Source: Pararhizobium sp. A13
GTDB lineage: Bacteria; Pseudomonadota; Alphaproteobacteria; Rhizobiales; Rhizobiaceae
Direction: 5' to 3'
DNA: 64,000 nt
Assembly (NCBI RefSeq): GCF_040126305.1
Contig: NZ_CP149510.1
Location: 3,545,001-3,609,000 of the forward strand
A program made the position numbers and the translations under genes. Numbering within the stretch: the stretch's first letter is position 1; every line of letters begins with the position of its first letter. Below are positions 26,507 through 36,628 of this stretch, one piece after another. The notes below the pieces were generated by a model. That model made no database searches and was not told the origin of the DNA. It saw only the letters and a list, made by a program, of their open reading frames with translations.

Positions 26507-29068
26507 TCAGGTCCGCGGCTTGAGGTTTTCCGGATCGTAGAGCGGCTTGTAGCCGACGCCGGCGACCTCGACCGGATAGGTCTCGCCGAAATATTCGACG
26601 TTCAAGGTGCGGCCGACCTGGCAGTATTCCCATGGCAGATAGGCGAGCGCGATGTTCTTGCCGATTGTCGGGCCGAAGGCGATCGACGTGGTGTAGGAAC
26701 GGCGGCCGAGGCTATCGATCAGGACTTCGCCGCTCTCCGGATCCATGACTGGCAGCGAGCCGACCGGATAGCGTTTCACCCCCTTGGCATCGGTGTTCTC
26801 GGTCATCACCAGCGTGCAGAGCATGGCCGGCTGATGGTCGCGGGCCTTGTATTCGAGATGCTTGGCCTTGCCGCGGAAATCGGCTTCCTTCACCTTCGGG
26901 CGGGCGAGGTCGCATTCGATCAGGTTGTATTGGGTCAGCAGGTCGGCATTCTGCAGACGCAGGCTCTTTTCCATGCGGCGCGAGTTTGCATAGGTCTCGA
27001 CGCCGAAGGCCATGACGCCGGTGGAGCGCAGCGCATCCCAGACGGCCAGGCCGTCCTCGTACTTCATGTGCAGTTCCCAGCCCTGCTCGCCGACATAGGA
27101 GATGCGGAAGGCAGTGACGTGTCTGCCGTCGATCTGGATCTGCTTGATCGCGGCGAAAGCGAAGTTCTCGGGATCAAGCCCAGCCGGATCGGCGACGACC
27201 TTCTTCAGCGTCTCGCGGGCATTCGGGCCCCAGATGCCGATGGTGATGAACTTCTCCGTCACGTCGGTGATGGTGACGTCAAGGCCCCGGTCTTCGGCGA
27301 CGCGCCGCATATAGTGGAAGTCGCGCGGGCCGGCATCGGCGCCGTTGATCAGCCGGCAACGGTCGGCCATGCGGATGACGGTGAAGTCGGCGCGCACCAT
27401 GCCCTCATCGTCGAGGAAGTGGGTGTAGATGCCCTTGCCGATATTGCCATCACCGCCGATCTTGGCAGCACACAGCCATTCCAGAAGCTCGACATGGTCA
27501 GGTCCCTCGATGTCCACCATGTGAAAATGCGAGAGATTGACGATGCCGCAATCCTCGCTCATCGCCAGATGCTCGGCATTCGAGACGCGCCAGAAGTGGC
27601 GGTTGTCCCACTCGTTCTCGCGAACCGGCACGCGGTCGCCATACTTCTCCAGGAGGTGCTCGTTGGCGGCATAGCCATGCGCACGCTCCCAGCCGCCGAG
27701 TTCCATGAAGTAGCCGCCGAGTTCCTGCTCGCGCTCGTGGAAGGGCGACCGTTTGACGCCGCGGCTGGAGGCATAGGGTTCGCGGGTATGCACGGCCGGG
27801 AAGTAGATCTTCTGGGCGGCCTCATAGCAGCGGTTGGCGATGAACTCTTCCGTCAATTGGTGCGGATAGAAGCGCGCATAGTCGATGCTGTTGTGGTCGA
27901 TCTCGGTACGGCCATCAGTCATCCAATCGGCGATCAGCTTGCCGTAGCCCGGGCCGTCCTTGACCCAGATCGCGACGCAGTACCAGAGGCCGCGCACCTT
28001 CTGGCTCTCGCCACAGGACGGGCCGCCGGCAGCAGACACCTGCAGCAGGCCGTTGAAGGAGTGGCCTTCATTGTAGCCGAGTTCGCCGAGGATCGGCGTC
28101 AGTTCCATGGCGCGCTCGAGCGGCTCGATGATCTGCTCCATGTCGAGATCGCGCTGCGAGGGCGACAGGCGTGCCTCGTGCTTCTCGAGCAATTCGCGCG
28201 GATGGCACATGCGCGGGTTGGTGGCCTCGTAGTAGCCCCATTCGATCTGGCCGCCTTCCGTGGTCTTCGGGTCGCCCGTGTCGCGCATATAGGCGGAATT
28301 GCCTTGGTCTCGCAGCAGCGGATAGCCGATTTCCTTGCCGGTGCCTTCGAACTCGTTATACGGACCGAAGAAGGTCAGCGGATGATCGACCGGCATGACC
28401 GGCAGGTCTTCGCCAACCATCTCGGCGATCAGGCGCCCCCAAAGACCGGCGCAGACGATGACGTGGTCGGCCATGATCGTGCCGCGATGGGTGACCACGC
28501 CCTTGATGCGGCCATTTTCGACGATCAGCGACTGGGCCGGCGTATTGCCGAACATCTGAAGCTTGCCCGACTTCTCGGCAACATCGACCAGCTTGCCCGC
28601 AACCGTCTGCGAGCGCGGAATGACGAGCCCGGCGTCGGGATCGAACATGCCGCCCATAACCTGATCTTCCTCGATCAGCGGGAACATCGCCTTGATCTCG
28701 GAGGGCGAAACATAGTGGGCGCGGGTGCCAAAGGCCTTGGCGGAAGACAGCTTGCGCTTAATCTCTTCCATCCAGGTGTCGTCGCCAGTGCGCGCCACTT
28801 CCAAGCCGCCGATGCGGGCGTAATGGCCCATCTTCTCGTAGAAATCGATCGAATACTGCGTCGTCCAGACCGAGAGATAGTCGTGGCTGGTCGTGTAGCA
28901 GAAGTCGGACGCATGCGCCGTCGAGCCGATGTCGGTCGGAATGCCGGACTTGTCGATGCCGACGATGTCGTCCCATCCCCGCTCGATCAGATGATGAGCG
29001 ATCGACGCGCCGACGATACCGCCGAGCCCGATAATTACGACCTTCGCCTTTTGAGGAAATTCTGCCAT
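26507..29068 (-). CDS. Dimethylglycine/sarcosine dehydrogenase-type flavoprotein with GcvT domain
   Basis: 853 residues. The N-terminal FAD-dependent oxidoreductase (KVVIIGLGGIVGASIAHHLI; GSTAHASDF with a His in the region where DMGDH links FAD covalently) spans about residues 1-420. A linker domain follows, then a GcvT/aminomethyltransferase part (DIEGPDHVELLEWL, YVGEQGWELHMKYEDGLAVWDAL, YANSRRMEKSLRLQN). Such enzymes demethylate N-methyl amines and capture the carbon as methylene-THF. This matches the MttB-type cluster 23 kb away, where betaine would first lose a methyl to corrinoid giving dimethylglycine. The exact substrate is inferred. Transcribed alone. Confidence 0.85.
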   Translation of the reverse strand: MAEFPQKAKVVIIGLGGIVGASIAHHLIERGWDDIVGIDKSGIPTDIGSTAHASDFCYTTSHDYLSVWTTQYSIDFYEKMGHYARIGGLEVARTGDDTWMEEIKRKLSSAKAFGTRAHYVSPSEIKAMFPLIEEDQVMGGMFDPDAGLVIPRSQTVAGKLVDVAEKSGKLQMFGNTPAQSLIVENGRIKGVVTHRGTIMADHVIVCAGLWGRLIAEMVGEDLPVMPVDHPLTFFGPYNEFEGTGKEIGYPLLRDQGNSAYMRDTGDPKTTEGGQIEWGYYEATNPRMCHPRELLEKHEARLSPSQRDLDMEQIIEPLERAMELTPILGELGYNEGHSFNGLLQVSAAGGPSCGESQKVRGLWYCVAIWVKDGPGYGKLIADWMTDGRTEIDHNSIDYARFYPHQLTEEFIANRCYEAAQKIYFPAVHTREPYASSRGVKRSPFHEREQELGGYFMELGGWERAHGYAANEHLLEKYGDRVPVRENEWDNRHFWRVSNAEHLAMSEDCGIVNLSHFHMVDIEGPDHVELLEWLCAAKIGGDGNIGKGIYTHFLDDEGMVRADFTVIRMADRCRLINGADAGPRDFHYMRRVAEDRGLDVTITDVTEKFITIGIWGPNARETLKKVVADPAGLDPENFAFAAIKQIQIDGRHVTAFRISYVGEQGWELHMKYEDGLAVWDALRSTGVMAFGVETYANSRRMEKSLRLQNADLLTQYNLIECDLARPKVKEADFRGKAKHLEYKARDHQPAMLCTLVMTENTDAKGVKRYPVGSLPVMDPESGEVLIDSLGRRSYTTSIAFGPTIGKNIALAYLPWEYCQVGRTLNVEYFGETYPVEVAGVGYKPLYDPENLKPRT

Positions 29069-29227
29069 TGCGTATGACCCTGATTGAATACTGGAAGCGG
29101 ACTTTAGGGCTTGGCCCCTAAGGAGTAGAGCCTGTCTACGACATAATCATCATGCTGCACGACCACACTCGCGCAGTCCACGGATTGGAACGACCAGTGA
29201 TTAGCTGGTTGCTCGATCGCCGAACCT

Positions 29228-31771
29228 TCAATCCTTGTCGCCCACCGCTTCGACGCTGACCCTGCGGGGCCGCCGCTGCGTACCGCTGCGCTTGATCGGT
29301 TCGTCGATGACCGGTAGCTCAACGGCTTCGGCGGGCGCTGCCTGTTGCGCCGGCACGTCCGACGCCAGCTCCGGCATTGGCTCCTCCGGTTCGAGTTCAT
29401 CCTTGGGAAACGGCGCCCCCAGCCCCTCCTCGCGGAAACGCTCGTAGATTGCCAGCCTGAGATCGTTGCGCACCCCGTTGCCGTTGACGATATCGGCAAG
29501 GTAGACGCGCAATTCGAAGGTCATGGTCGTTTCGCCGAAGGTCGTAAAGACTGCCAACGGCTCGGGGTTCTTCAACACCAGCGGATGGGCGGCTGCAATC
29601 TGCAGCAGCGTGTCCATCACCTGCCGGGGCACCGCGTCGTAGCCGACAGTCACCGGAATATCCGACCGGCCGAGCTTGTTGCGATGCGTCCAGTTACCGA
29701 CGGAAGCGTTGATGAACAGCGAGTTCGGCACCATGATCGTCTGGCGCTGGAACGTCTCGATCTCGGTTGCGCGAACCGAGATGCGCCTTACGAAACCTTC
29801 CGTCGTGCCCGTCACCACCCAGTCTCCGACCTTGAACGGCCGTTCGACCAAGAGAATGAGCCCCGAAACGAAGTTGGAAACGATGTTCTGCAGACCGAAA
29901 CCGACGCCGAGCGAAAGGGCGCCGGCAACCAGCGCCAGGTTCGAAAGATCGAGCCCCGCCGCGGAAATGGCCATCAGGCCGGCGAGCCCCAAGCCGAGAT
30001 AGCCGACCCCGGTCTTCACCGAATTGCGAACGCCGGGATCGATGCGGCTGCGGGCCATGACACTGCCGTCGAGCCAACGCTGGAACCAGCGGGTGACGAC
30101 ATAAACCGCAGCAAACAGCAATATCCCGGCGAGAATACCGGTAATGGAAATGGTGATGCCGCCGATCTTGATTTCCGTGAAGATGCGATAGGCCCACGCC
30201 TGGATATCGGCGATCTGGAAGCCCCACTGCAAAAGGACGAGCGGGATGAAGAACAGGACAACCAGCGCATAGATGCCGAGACCTGCAACCAGTCCCGCCT
30301 GGTCGAGCCCGATCTGCTCCATCCGGAAACGCTTTTCGAGATACCGACCGACGACCGTGTCGGCGAGCGCATTCTGTTTGGCGACGGCCTTGCCCGTCAG
30401 GATGCCGATGTACATCGTCACCAGGATCGCACCGGTCATGACGATCTGCGTCGCAACGAAACGGGCAAGACCGACGTAGCCCGACAGCGCAGCAATGATC
30501 AGCGCAGCGCCGGTCAAGACGAACAGCAGCCAAACGGGGCGCGGCCAGGGCTTGCCCTGACTATCCAGCGTTTCGCCCGCCGCAACGATCGGCTTGATCA
30601 ACGACATCGCCATCAGAATCAGGCCGGTGATGATCGAGGCGATCAGGCTTTTGACGACAGTGAGGATGATCGGGGATCCCATCACTTCGCTGATCGTGCC
30701 GGCCAGATAATCGAGACCATTGACCGCCGTCATGGCAAAGATCGACCACACCAGCAAACGCGCACCGCGATCGGAAACGCGCACAAGGCGCCAGGCGCCC
30801 TGCCGGGGCGCAAGAACGGCGTTCGACAAGGTCGAGACAAACAGCAGGGCGACACAAATTGCCAAGGTGGCCGAAACAATCGGCGCAATGTCGGGCCGCA
30901 GCACATTGAACACTTGCAAGAAAAAGTAGCTGGTCGTCGCAAAGGCCGCCATCGCCATTGTCGGTATCATCGTTGACCAGAACGCCACCGACAGGCGGGT
31001 GATGTAGCCCGGTTCGTCGTTCAGGACCTCGCGGTGGATAAACGGAGAAAACACCCGGCGTGTGCCCGCAAGGAGGACGAGCGCGGCGCAAAGCGACAGG
31101 AACAGAGCCGAAAGCAATTGCAAACGCTTGAAGTTCCACGCGAAGGTCAGCCAGCTGCCGACCGTGCGCATGAATGTCTCGCGTTCCAGGCTGATGGCGG
31201 CGATCGCATCCATCAGCGTAGTCCGGTTGATATCGGTATGCTTGAGCAGCGTGTTGCTGAACAGAGCGCGCCGCGTCGCCGTGATGCCGTTGGACAGCTT
31301 TGTCGCCTGGATCGACAGATCCTCGGCGGTTCCCGTCAGCGCGTTGATCTCACCACGTTCGGCGAGAAGGCGTTTGCGCTCCTCCGTGACGACCCCGGCC
31401 TCGGGCGGTGCGCCCTCCGCCGGCGGATCGCCCAGCTCCGTCAGCCGCGCCTTGATTTCATCCAGGCGTGGCCGGGTGGCGACCGAGGTAGCGATAATCT
31501 GCTTGGCCGTCGCATCGACCTCGACCTTGAGCTCGGCAAGGCGGTTGTCATCATTTTTAGCCTGCGTCACAAGATCTGTCAGCCGCGCAAGGTTCTTGCG
31601 AGCAGTCTCAAGTTGCTCGCCAGGCTTCGCCTGTGGGCTCGCCACTTCCTCGGTCTGCCGGGGAATGACATTTGTGGCCGGTTGCTGCGCCATGACGGGC
31701 GCCGGGGCCGCAACCATCCACAACAAGCACAGAAGGGTGGCAAAGAGTTTCGACGTCATCGGCAAACACAT
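29228..31771 (-). CDS. MscS-family mechanosensitive ion channel with DUF3772 N-terminal domain
   Basis: About 847 residues. Start at 31771 (preceded by AAAAGGA), signal peptide to APVMAQQ, a periplasmic coiled-coil domain (QLETARKNLARLTDLVTQAK, DUF3772), then around ten membrane segments. The conserved MscS core is VAGALSLGVGFGLQNIVSNF and LVERPFKVGDWV. The C-terminal ~50 residues are acidic/Pro-rich and end in basic residues. It would act in the inner membrane as an osmotic release valve. Downstream neighbour is the DMGDH-like gene; a tie to betaine (osmolyte) handling is possible but only by proximity. Confidence 0.88.
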   Translation of the reverse strand: MCLPMTSKLFATLLCLLWMVAAPAPVMAQQPATNVIPRQTEEVASPQAKPGEQLETARKNLARLTDLVTQAKNDDNRLAELKVEVDATAKQIIATSVATRPRLDEIKARLTELGDPPAEGAPPEAGVVTEERKRLLAERGEINALTGTAEDLSIQATKLSNGITATRRALFSNTLLKHTDINRTTLMDAIAAISLERETFMRTVGSWLTFAWNFKRLQLLSALFLSLCAALVLLAGTRRVFSPFIHREVLNDEPGYITRLSVAFWSTMIPTMAMAAFATTSYFFLQVFNVLRPDIAPIVSATLAICVALLFVSTLSNAVLAPRQGAWRLVRVSDRGARLLVWSIFAMTAVNGLDYLAGTISEVMGSPIILTVVKSLIASIITGLILMAMSLIKPIVAAGETLDSQGKPWPRPVWLLFVLTGAALIIAALSGYVGLARFVATQIVMTGAILVTMYIGILTGKAVAKQNALADTVVGRYLEKRFRMEQIGLDQAGLVAGLGIYALVVLFFIPLVLLQWGFQIADIQAWAYRIFTEIKIGGITISITGILAGILLFAAVYVVTRWFQRWLDGSVMARSRIDPGVRNSVKTGVGYLGLGLAGLMAISAAGLDLSNLALVAGALSLGVGFGLQNIVSNFVSGLILLVERPFKVGDWVVTGTTEGFVRRISVRATEIETFQRQTIMVPNSLFINASVGNWTHRNKLGRSDIPVTVGYDAVPRQVMDTLLQIAAAHPLVLKNPEPLAVFTTFGETTMTFELRVYLADIVNGNGVRNDLRLAIYERFREEGLGAPFPKDELEPEEPMPELASDVPAQQAAPAEAVELPVIDEPIKRSGTQRRPRRVSVEAVGDKD

Positions 31772-31904
31772 TATCCTTTTCCGGCGTCCGGCGCTGCGAA
31801 CCAGAATCGAAGCGCGGCTCAGACGGTTGGGCGTTGCATAGGCCGGGGCGTCGCCAGATGCAAAAACCGATTTTGGTATCGCAGCAGTTGATCCTTCGCG
31901 CGCA

Positions 31905-32465
31905 TCAGAACCGCGAGCCCGGTTGAGACAAGAAGTCGATCTCCGCTGCCGTGGAAACGCGGCCCAAAATAGCGTTGCGATGCGGGAATCGGCCGAATTT
32001 CCGGATGATCTCGCAATGACGGATGGCAAAATTGAGGTAGTCGGCATCGCCAAGGTCAGTGCAGAGCTTCACCGATCGTGTCTGATCAACGAGATCTTCC
32101 GAATGTTCAAAGGGAAGATAGAGGAATGCACGCTGATCGATCGTCATCTCCCGATCGGCCCCCGCATCGACAGCAAGGCGTGCCTCTCTGAGTGCCAGAC
32201 CGTCTGTCGCAAAAGCCAGCGGCGAGGCCCGGTACATGTTGCGCGGCATCTGGTCGAGAACGATGACGGCGGCAAGCCGGTTCTCCGGCGTCTCCCGCCA
32301 CTCGGCACCAACCACTCTCGAAAGCGCCAGATGCGTCGTGCGAAACCGCCTGTCGCATTGCTCGTCCAGCCACACAGGCGGATTGAACCAATGTTCCGGA
32401 CGCAATTCATCGAACCAGAATGACAGGATCTCGCCCGGTGTGCATATGTCGGCGGCATCCGCCAT
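31905..32465 (-). CDS. DUF924 family protein
   Basis: 186 residues starting MADAADICTPGEILSFWF at 32465 after GGGAGG. Family motifs: FWFDELRPEHWF, VIVLDQMPRNMYR, FLYLPFEHSEDL, RHCEIIRKFGRFPHRNAILGR. The all-helical fold resembles TPR proteins; function unknown. The frame stays open further upstream through a 15-base tandem repeat, but that part has no ribosome site and is not family-like. Confidence 0.85.
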   Translation of the reverse strand: MADAADICTPGEILSFWFDELRPEHWFNPPVWLDEQCDRRFRTTHLALSRVVGAEWRETPENRLAAVIVLDQMPRNMYRASPLAFATDGLALREARLAVDAGADREMTIDQRAFLYLPFEHSEDLVDQTRSVKLCTDLGDADYLNFAIRHCEIIRKFGRFPHRNAILGRVSTAAEIDFLSQPGSRF

Positions 32466-32520
32466 AAACGCCTCCCTTTCTCCTAAATTCAGAACCGCGC
32501 AGCACCATTCCTGGCCGCCA

Positions 32521-32587
32521 ACAGACATGGGCCGAACAGACATGGGCCGAACAGACATGGACCAAACAGATATAGGCCAGACATAGG
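32521..32587. repeat. 15-bp tandem repeat (ACAGACATGGGCCGA, ~4.5 copies)
   Basis: Two exact copies of a 15-base unit followed by progressively diverged copies (GGACCAA, TATAGGCCAG). It lies 56 bases upstream of the DUF924 gene start, inside its probable 5' region. Unit length is a multiple of three. Too short and without spacers, so it is not a CRISPR. Confidence 0.8.
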
Positions 32588-32664
32588 AATGCGTCCGAGG
32601 GTTTCGATGGCGCGCTTCAAGGTGTTGATCCAACCGCCCCGAAGTCACCTTGCTTTGGGGAAAT

Positions 32665-33006
32665 TTATCTCTCGCGCAGCAGGCCCGGCAAGGCATTCCC
32701 GCCCGGCCCATATTGCCGCCTGCCGGTTTCACATGCAATTTCCGCGTTACCGCGGCGAATTGCGCCTTCCCGGGCATTGGCCATGGCGTCGATGAGATCA
32801 TAATCGCGGTTGGATTTTCCGATTTTCTGGCCGATGGCGAAAGCAGTCACCGAAACCGTATCCATCTCCAGCGCCGGACATACCCGGGCGAAGGCGACCA
32901 CATCGGCGATCTTTTCCATCACGTCTTCGCGCGCGCCCTGGGTTGCCGCCAAGGCTGGGCTGGAGAGGGAAAGAAGCAAGCTGGAGGCAAGGAGTTTTCG
33001 TTTCAT
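32665..33006 (-). CDS. Small exported hypothetical protein
   Basis: 113 residues from ATG 33006: signal peptide MKRKLLASSLLLSLSSPALA-A, followed by a mostly helical mature part (EDVMEKIADVVAFARVCPALEMD) with two Cys and a Gly-rich end. A site GGAGAC precedes the ATG. Probably periplasmic; no family recognised. Divergent from a small lipoprotein gene at 33207. Confidence 0.65.
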   Translation of the reverse strand: MKRKLLASSLLLSLSSPALAATQGAREDVMEKIADVVAFARVCPALEMDTVSVTAFAIGQKIGKSNRDYDLIDAMANAREGAIRRGNAEIACETGRRQYGPGGNALPGLLRER

Positions 33007-33206
33007 GACAATCAAGTCTCCGTGAAACCTCCCATATTCATTCTTGCTGATTCTCTGATATTCGCAATACCACGCGATTCGGCACTGCAAGCCTCGCGTA
33101 ACGCGGGCCGCGCTCCAAGCCATCCTCTGAGGGCTGGAAAATATCCGCGCAAACACTATGTCCGCAAAAGGAGGGGGGACCAAGATATTCCCCGGGGAGT
33201 TGTGCG

Positions 33207-33494
33207 ATGAAAACGATAATCATTACGGCTTTTGCCGCGCTGTTCGTGGCGTCCTGTGCGCAAACGCAATCCTCCAGCGAAGTCGAACCGATACCGGGCA
33301 GTATCACCTATGGCGGGCAGCCCCGGACCAAGCTGACCAAGTCGCCGATCGGCAGCACGTTCAGTCACTCGTTCCTGGATCAATACGGTAATCGCTGGAG
33401 CGAGACCTACCAGATACAACCCGATCGCTCGCTCAAGATCATTGCAAGACGGAGAATCGTTGATTTCACGCTGGACCCAGGCGGCCGATTGTAG
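33207..33494 (+). CDS. Small putative lipoprotein
   Basis: 95 residues: MKTIIITAFAALFVASCAQT has a clear lipobox (VASC), then a short beta-rich domain (SITYGGQPRTKLTKSPIGS; NRWSETYQIQPDRSLKII). Likely outer- or inner-membrane anchored in the periplasm. GGGGAG lies before the ATG. No family recognised; neighbours give no hint. Confidence 0.7.
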   Translation: MKTIIITAFAALFVASCAQTQSSSEVEPIPGSITYGGQPRTKLTKSPIGSTFSHSFLDQYGNRWSETYQIQPDRSLKIIARRRIVDFTLDPGGRL

Positions 33495-33514
33495 GACGTT
33501 CCGGGCGTGGGTGC

Positions 33515-33691
33515 TCAAATGGCCCGCTTTTGGTGCATCGCCCAGGCCCGAGCGCGAATCGGATCGGGGAAATCGATAGGGTTATACTCGACCGGTCGCT
33601 GAAGCATGTCGCCCGCCAATATGGTTTTGGCGGCTTTGCCGAGGATTGACGTTCCGCAAGGCACCGCGGTGTGGTAGCCTCCCTTGGCAAT
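33515..33691 (-). CDS. Candidate small ORF in the gap upstream of cysP (start uncertain)
   Basis: The minus strand between 33691 and 33515 reads …GGYHTAVPCGTSILGKAAKT and then DMLQRPVEYNPIDFPDPIRA before a stop, a composition that looks like real protein. There is no ATG: possible starts are GTG 33664 (49 residues) or ATT 33691. It could be a short gene with an unusual start or the remnant of one. The rest of the 353-base gap holds a TATAAT at 33795-33800 that may serve cysP, and its ribosome site GGAGG. Confidence 0.35.
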   Translation of the reverse strand: MAKGGYHTAVPCGTSILGKAAKTILAGDMLQRPVEYNPIDFPDPIRARAWAMHQKRAI

Positions 33692-33847
33692 GGCTCAGGA
33701 GCCTGATGCCGCTACGAGGCAAATGATTTCGGCATTGGCCCATGCCAAGGGCAGGACTTTCTCCCTGTGATCGGGGAAAGGAAAACTTCTGCGTTATAAT
33801 ATCCCACTTAATGAATAGAGTATGCCTGCTTAACAACGGAGGTAGAC

Positions 33848-34873
33848 ATGCGAGCGAAACAACTTACGAGACTTTTTACGGTGGCGCTTCTCGCCAGCAG
33901 CATCCAGATCGGCGGACTGGGTTTCGCGTTTGCCGATACGACGATTCTCAATGTCTCCTACGACCCGACCCGCGAACTCTACAAGGATTTCAACGCGGCC
34001 TTCGCTGAAAAGTGGAAGGCGGATACGGGCGAGACAGTGACGATCCAGGCGTCACACGGGGGATCCGGCAAACAGGCGCGTGCCGTCATCGACGGGCTGG
34101 AAGCCGACGTCGTGACATTGGCGCTCGAGGCCGATATCGACGCCATCGCCAAGGGAACCGGCAAGATTCCGGCTGACTGGAAGACCAAGTTCGAAAACAA
34201 TAGCGCGCCATACACCTCGACCATCGTGTTCCTGGTGCGCAAGGGCAATCCGAAGGGCATCAAGGACTGGGGCGATCTCGTGAAGGATGACATCCAGGTC
34301 ATCACGCCGAACCCGAAGACCTCGGGCGGCGCCCGCTGGAACTTCCTTGCCGCCTGGGCATGGGCACGCGCGGCCAATGGCGGCGACGATGCCAAGGCGC
34401 AGGAATATGTCAGCCAGCTCTTCAAGCATGTTCCCGTGCTCGACACCGGTGCACGCGGCGCGACGACCACCTTCGTCCAGCGCGGCCTTGGAGACGTTCT
34501 GCTCGCCTGGGAAAACGAAGCCTATCTCTCGCTCGAGGAACTCGGCCCGGACAATTTCGACATCGTCACGCCTTCCATCTCGATCAAGGCTGAGCCGCCG
34601 GTCGCGCTGGTCGACGGCAATGTCGATGCCAAGGGGACCCGTAAGGTGGCCGAAGCCTATCTGCAATATCTCTATTCCGACGTCGGCCAGAAGCTTGCGG
34701 CAAAACACTACTATCGCCCGTTCAAACCGGAAGCCGCCGACCCCGAGGACATCAAACGTTTTGCCGATGTTAAGCTCGTGACTATTGACGAATTCGGCGG
34801 ATGGAAGGAAGCTCAGCCAAAATATTTTGGGGACGGTGGGCTCTTTGACCAGATCTACAAGCCAGGACAATAA
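33848..34873 (+). CDS. cysP: Sulfate/thiosulfate ABC transporter substrate-binding protein
   Basis: 341 residues. Signal peptide ends at GFAFA-D; mature protein begins TTILNVSYDPTRELYKDFN, the sulfate-binding-protein signature, with ASHGGSGKQARAVIDGLEADVV and NPKTSGGARWNFLAAWA. Periplasmic. Sbp and CysP cannot be separated with certainty from sequence alone. Preceded by GGAGG. First gene of the four-gene sulfate uptake operon; seven bases precede the permease. Confidence 0.9.
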   Translation: MRAKQLTRLFTVALLASSIQIGGLGFAFADTTILNVSYDPTRELYKDFNAAFAEKWKADTGETVTIQASHGGSGKQARAVIDGLEADVVTLALEADIDAIAKGTGKIPADWKTKFENNSAPYTSTIVFLVRKGNPKGIKDWGDLVKDDIQVITPNPKTSGGARWNFLAAWAWARAANGGDDAKAQEYVSQLFKHVPVLDTGARGATTTFVQRGLGDVLLAWENEAYLSLEELGPDNFDIVTPSISIKAEPPVALVDGNVDAKGTRKVAEAYLQYLYSDVGQKLAAKHYYRPFKPEAADPEDIKRFADVKLVTIDEFGGWKEAQPKYFGDGGLFDQIYKPGQ

Positions 34874-34879
34874 GACTTT

Positions 34880-35737
34880 ATGACCGCACGCACAGCTTCG
34901 CTGTGGCAAATCAGGCAGCCGAGCGTCATTCCGGGATTCGGATTGGCGCTCGGCGTTACTTTGTCATGGCTCACTCTCATCATTCTCATTCCTCTTTCCG
35001 GCCTCGTTTGGCGCTCCAGCGCGTTGGGCTGGGCAACCTTCTGGGAACTGGCCACCGACCAGCGCACGGTCAACGCGCTTCGCATCAGCTTCGGCACGGC
35101 CTTTCTCGCCGCGCTGATTAATGTCGTCTTCGGCGTCATCCTCGCCTGGGTCCTCGTGCGCTATCGGTTCCCCGGCAAGCGCGTCATCGACGCCATGGTC
35201 GACCTTCCGTTCGCGCTGCCGACCGCCGTCGCCGGTATCGCGCTGACGACGCTCTACGCACCGAACGGCTGGATCGGCAGCCTGCTCACGCCGCTCGGCA
35301 TCAAGGTCGCTTTCACCCCGCTCGGCATCGTTTTCGCGCTCGTCTTCGTCGGCCTGCCCTTCGTCGTCAGGACCGTGCAGCCGATCATGGAGGAAATCGA
35401 CAAGGAAGTGGAGGAAGCGGCGGCAACACTGGGTGCCAACCGTCTCCAGACGATTCGGCGCGTGCTGTTGCCGGGGCTTTCTCCTGCGGTTCTCACCGGT
35501 TTTGCGCTGGCCTTCGCCCGCGGCGTCGGGGAATACGGTTCGGTCATCTTCATTGCCGGCAACCTTCCTTACGTGTCGGAAATCGCGCCTTTGCTGATCG
35601 TTATCCGGCTGGAGGAATTCAACTATCCGGCAGCGACCGCCATTGCCGCCGTCATGCTTGTCATTTCCTTCGCGATGCTGTTGATCATCAACATGATTCA
35701 AGCCTGGAGCAGACGGAGGTACGGCTATGGCGCATGA
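34880..35737 (+). CDS. cysT: Sulfate ABC transporter permease CysT (CysU)
   Basis: 285 residues with about six membrane segments and the permease EAA-type loop [21 protein letters not shown]. Family blocks: [19 protein letters not shown] and [18 protein letters not shown]. Inner-membrane half of the sulfate channel, pairing with CysW. Overlaps cysW by 11 bases. Confidence 0.92.
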   Translation: MTARTASLWQIRQPSVIPGFGLALGVTLSWLTLIILIPLSGLVWRSSALGWATFWELATDQRTVNALRISFGTAFLAALINVVFGVILAWVLVRYRFPGKRVIDAMVDLPFALPTAVAGIALTTLYAPNGWIGSLLTPLGIKVAFTPLGIVFALVFVGLPFVVRTVQPIMEEIDKEVEEAAATLGANRLQTIRRVLLPGLSPAVLTGFALAFARGVGEYGSVIFIAGNLPYVSEIAPLLIVIRLEEFNYPAATAIAAVMLVISFAMLLIINMIQAWSRRRYGYGA

Positions 35738-36614
35738 TGGCACTTCACCCGCCGGCACCGGAAACACCGAACTGGTGCGGGTCGCCACATCCGAGCACCG
35801 GCTGGCGCGGTACGGGCTGATCGCCGCGGCGCTCACATTCGTCGCTCTCTTCCTCGTCCTGCCGCTAGCAGCGGTGTTCACCGAGGCCATGCGCAACGGC
35901 CCCGGCGAGTTCCTCACCGTTCTGTCCGATCCGGAAACCTTTGCAGCGATCAAGCTGACGCTGCTTGTGGCCGGCATCGCGGTCCCGCTCAATCTGGTTT
36001 TCGGTATTGCCGCAGCCTGGGCGATCGCCAAGTTCGAGTTCAAGGGCAAGGCCTTCCTCACCACGCTGATCGACCTGCCCTTCTCGGTCTCACCGGTCAT
36101 ATCGGGCCTTGTTTTCGTCCTCCTGTTCGGCTCCCACAGCCTGATCGGACCCTGGCTGCAAAGCAACGGCATCCAGATCCTGTTTGCCGTACCCGGCATC
36201 GTGCTCGCTACCGTCTTCGTCACCTTCCCCTTTGTCGCCCGCGAACTCATCCCGCTGATGCAGGAACAGGGTACGAGCGACGAGGAAGCGGCGTTGTCCT
36301 TGGGTGCAAGCGGCTGGCAGACGTTCTGGCACGTGACGTTGCCCAACATCAAATGGGGCCTGCTCTACGGCGTCCTGTTGTGCAACGCCCGCGCCATGGG
36401 CGAGTTCGGCGCGGTTTCCGTCGTCTCCGGCCATATCCGCGGCCTGACGAACACCATGCCGCTCCAGGTGGAAATCCTCTACAATGAATATAACTTCGTT
36501 GCCGCCTTTGCGGTCGCAACGCTTCTCGCCCTGCTAGCTCTCGTCACCCTCGTTCTGAAGTCGCTGCTCGAAATGAAATACAGTGCCCAGATCGCTGCCA
36601 GCCGCCGGCACTGA
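35727..36614 (+). CDS. cysW: Sulfate ABC transporter permease CysW
   Basis: 295 residues, six membrane segments, EAA loop [21 protein letters not shown], and the CysW motifs [19 protein letters not shown] and [19 protein letters not shown]. Forms the second half of the channel with CysT. Fourteen bases separate it from cysA. The N-terminal 25 residues are hydrophilic and cytosolic. Confidence 0.92.
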   Translation: MAHDGTSPAGTGNTELVRVATSEHRLARYGLIAAALTFVALFLVLPLAAVFTEAMRNGPGEFLTVLSDPETFAAIKLTLLVAGIAVPLNLVFGIAAAWAIAKFEFKGKAFLTTLIDLPFSVSPVISGLVFVLLFGSHSLIGPWLQSNGIQILFAVPGIVLATVFVTFPFVARELIPLMQEQGTSDEEAALSLGASGWQTFWHVTLPNIKWGLLYGVLLCNARAMGEFGAVSVVSGHIRGLTNTMPLQVEILYNEYNFVAAFAVATLLALLALVTLVLKSLLEMKYSAQIAASRRH

Positions 36615-36628
36615 AAGGTCAAGTTTAC

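Noticed and set aside
26834..29077. 747-codon plus-strand frame
   Set aside because: Antisense to the DMGDH-like gene; shadow frame typical of high GC content.
29345..30976. 543-codon plus-strand frame
   Set aside because: Antisense to the MscS-type channel gene; Asp/Arg/Gln-rich shadow composition.
32521..32587. CRISPR array
   Set aside because: Units are 15 bases and directly adjacent without spacers; no cas genes are present.
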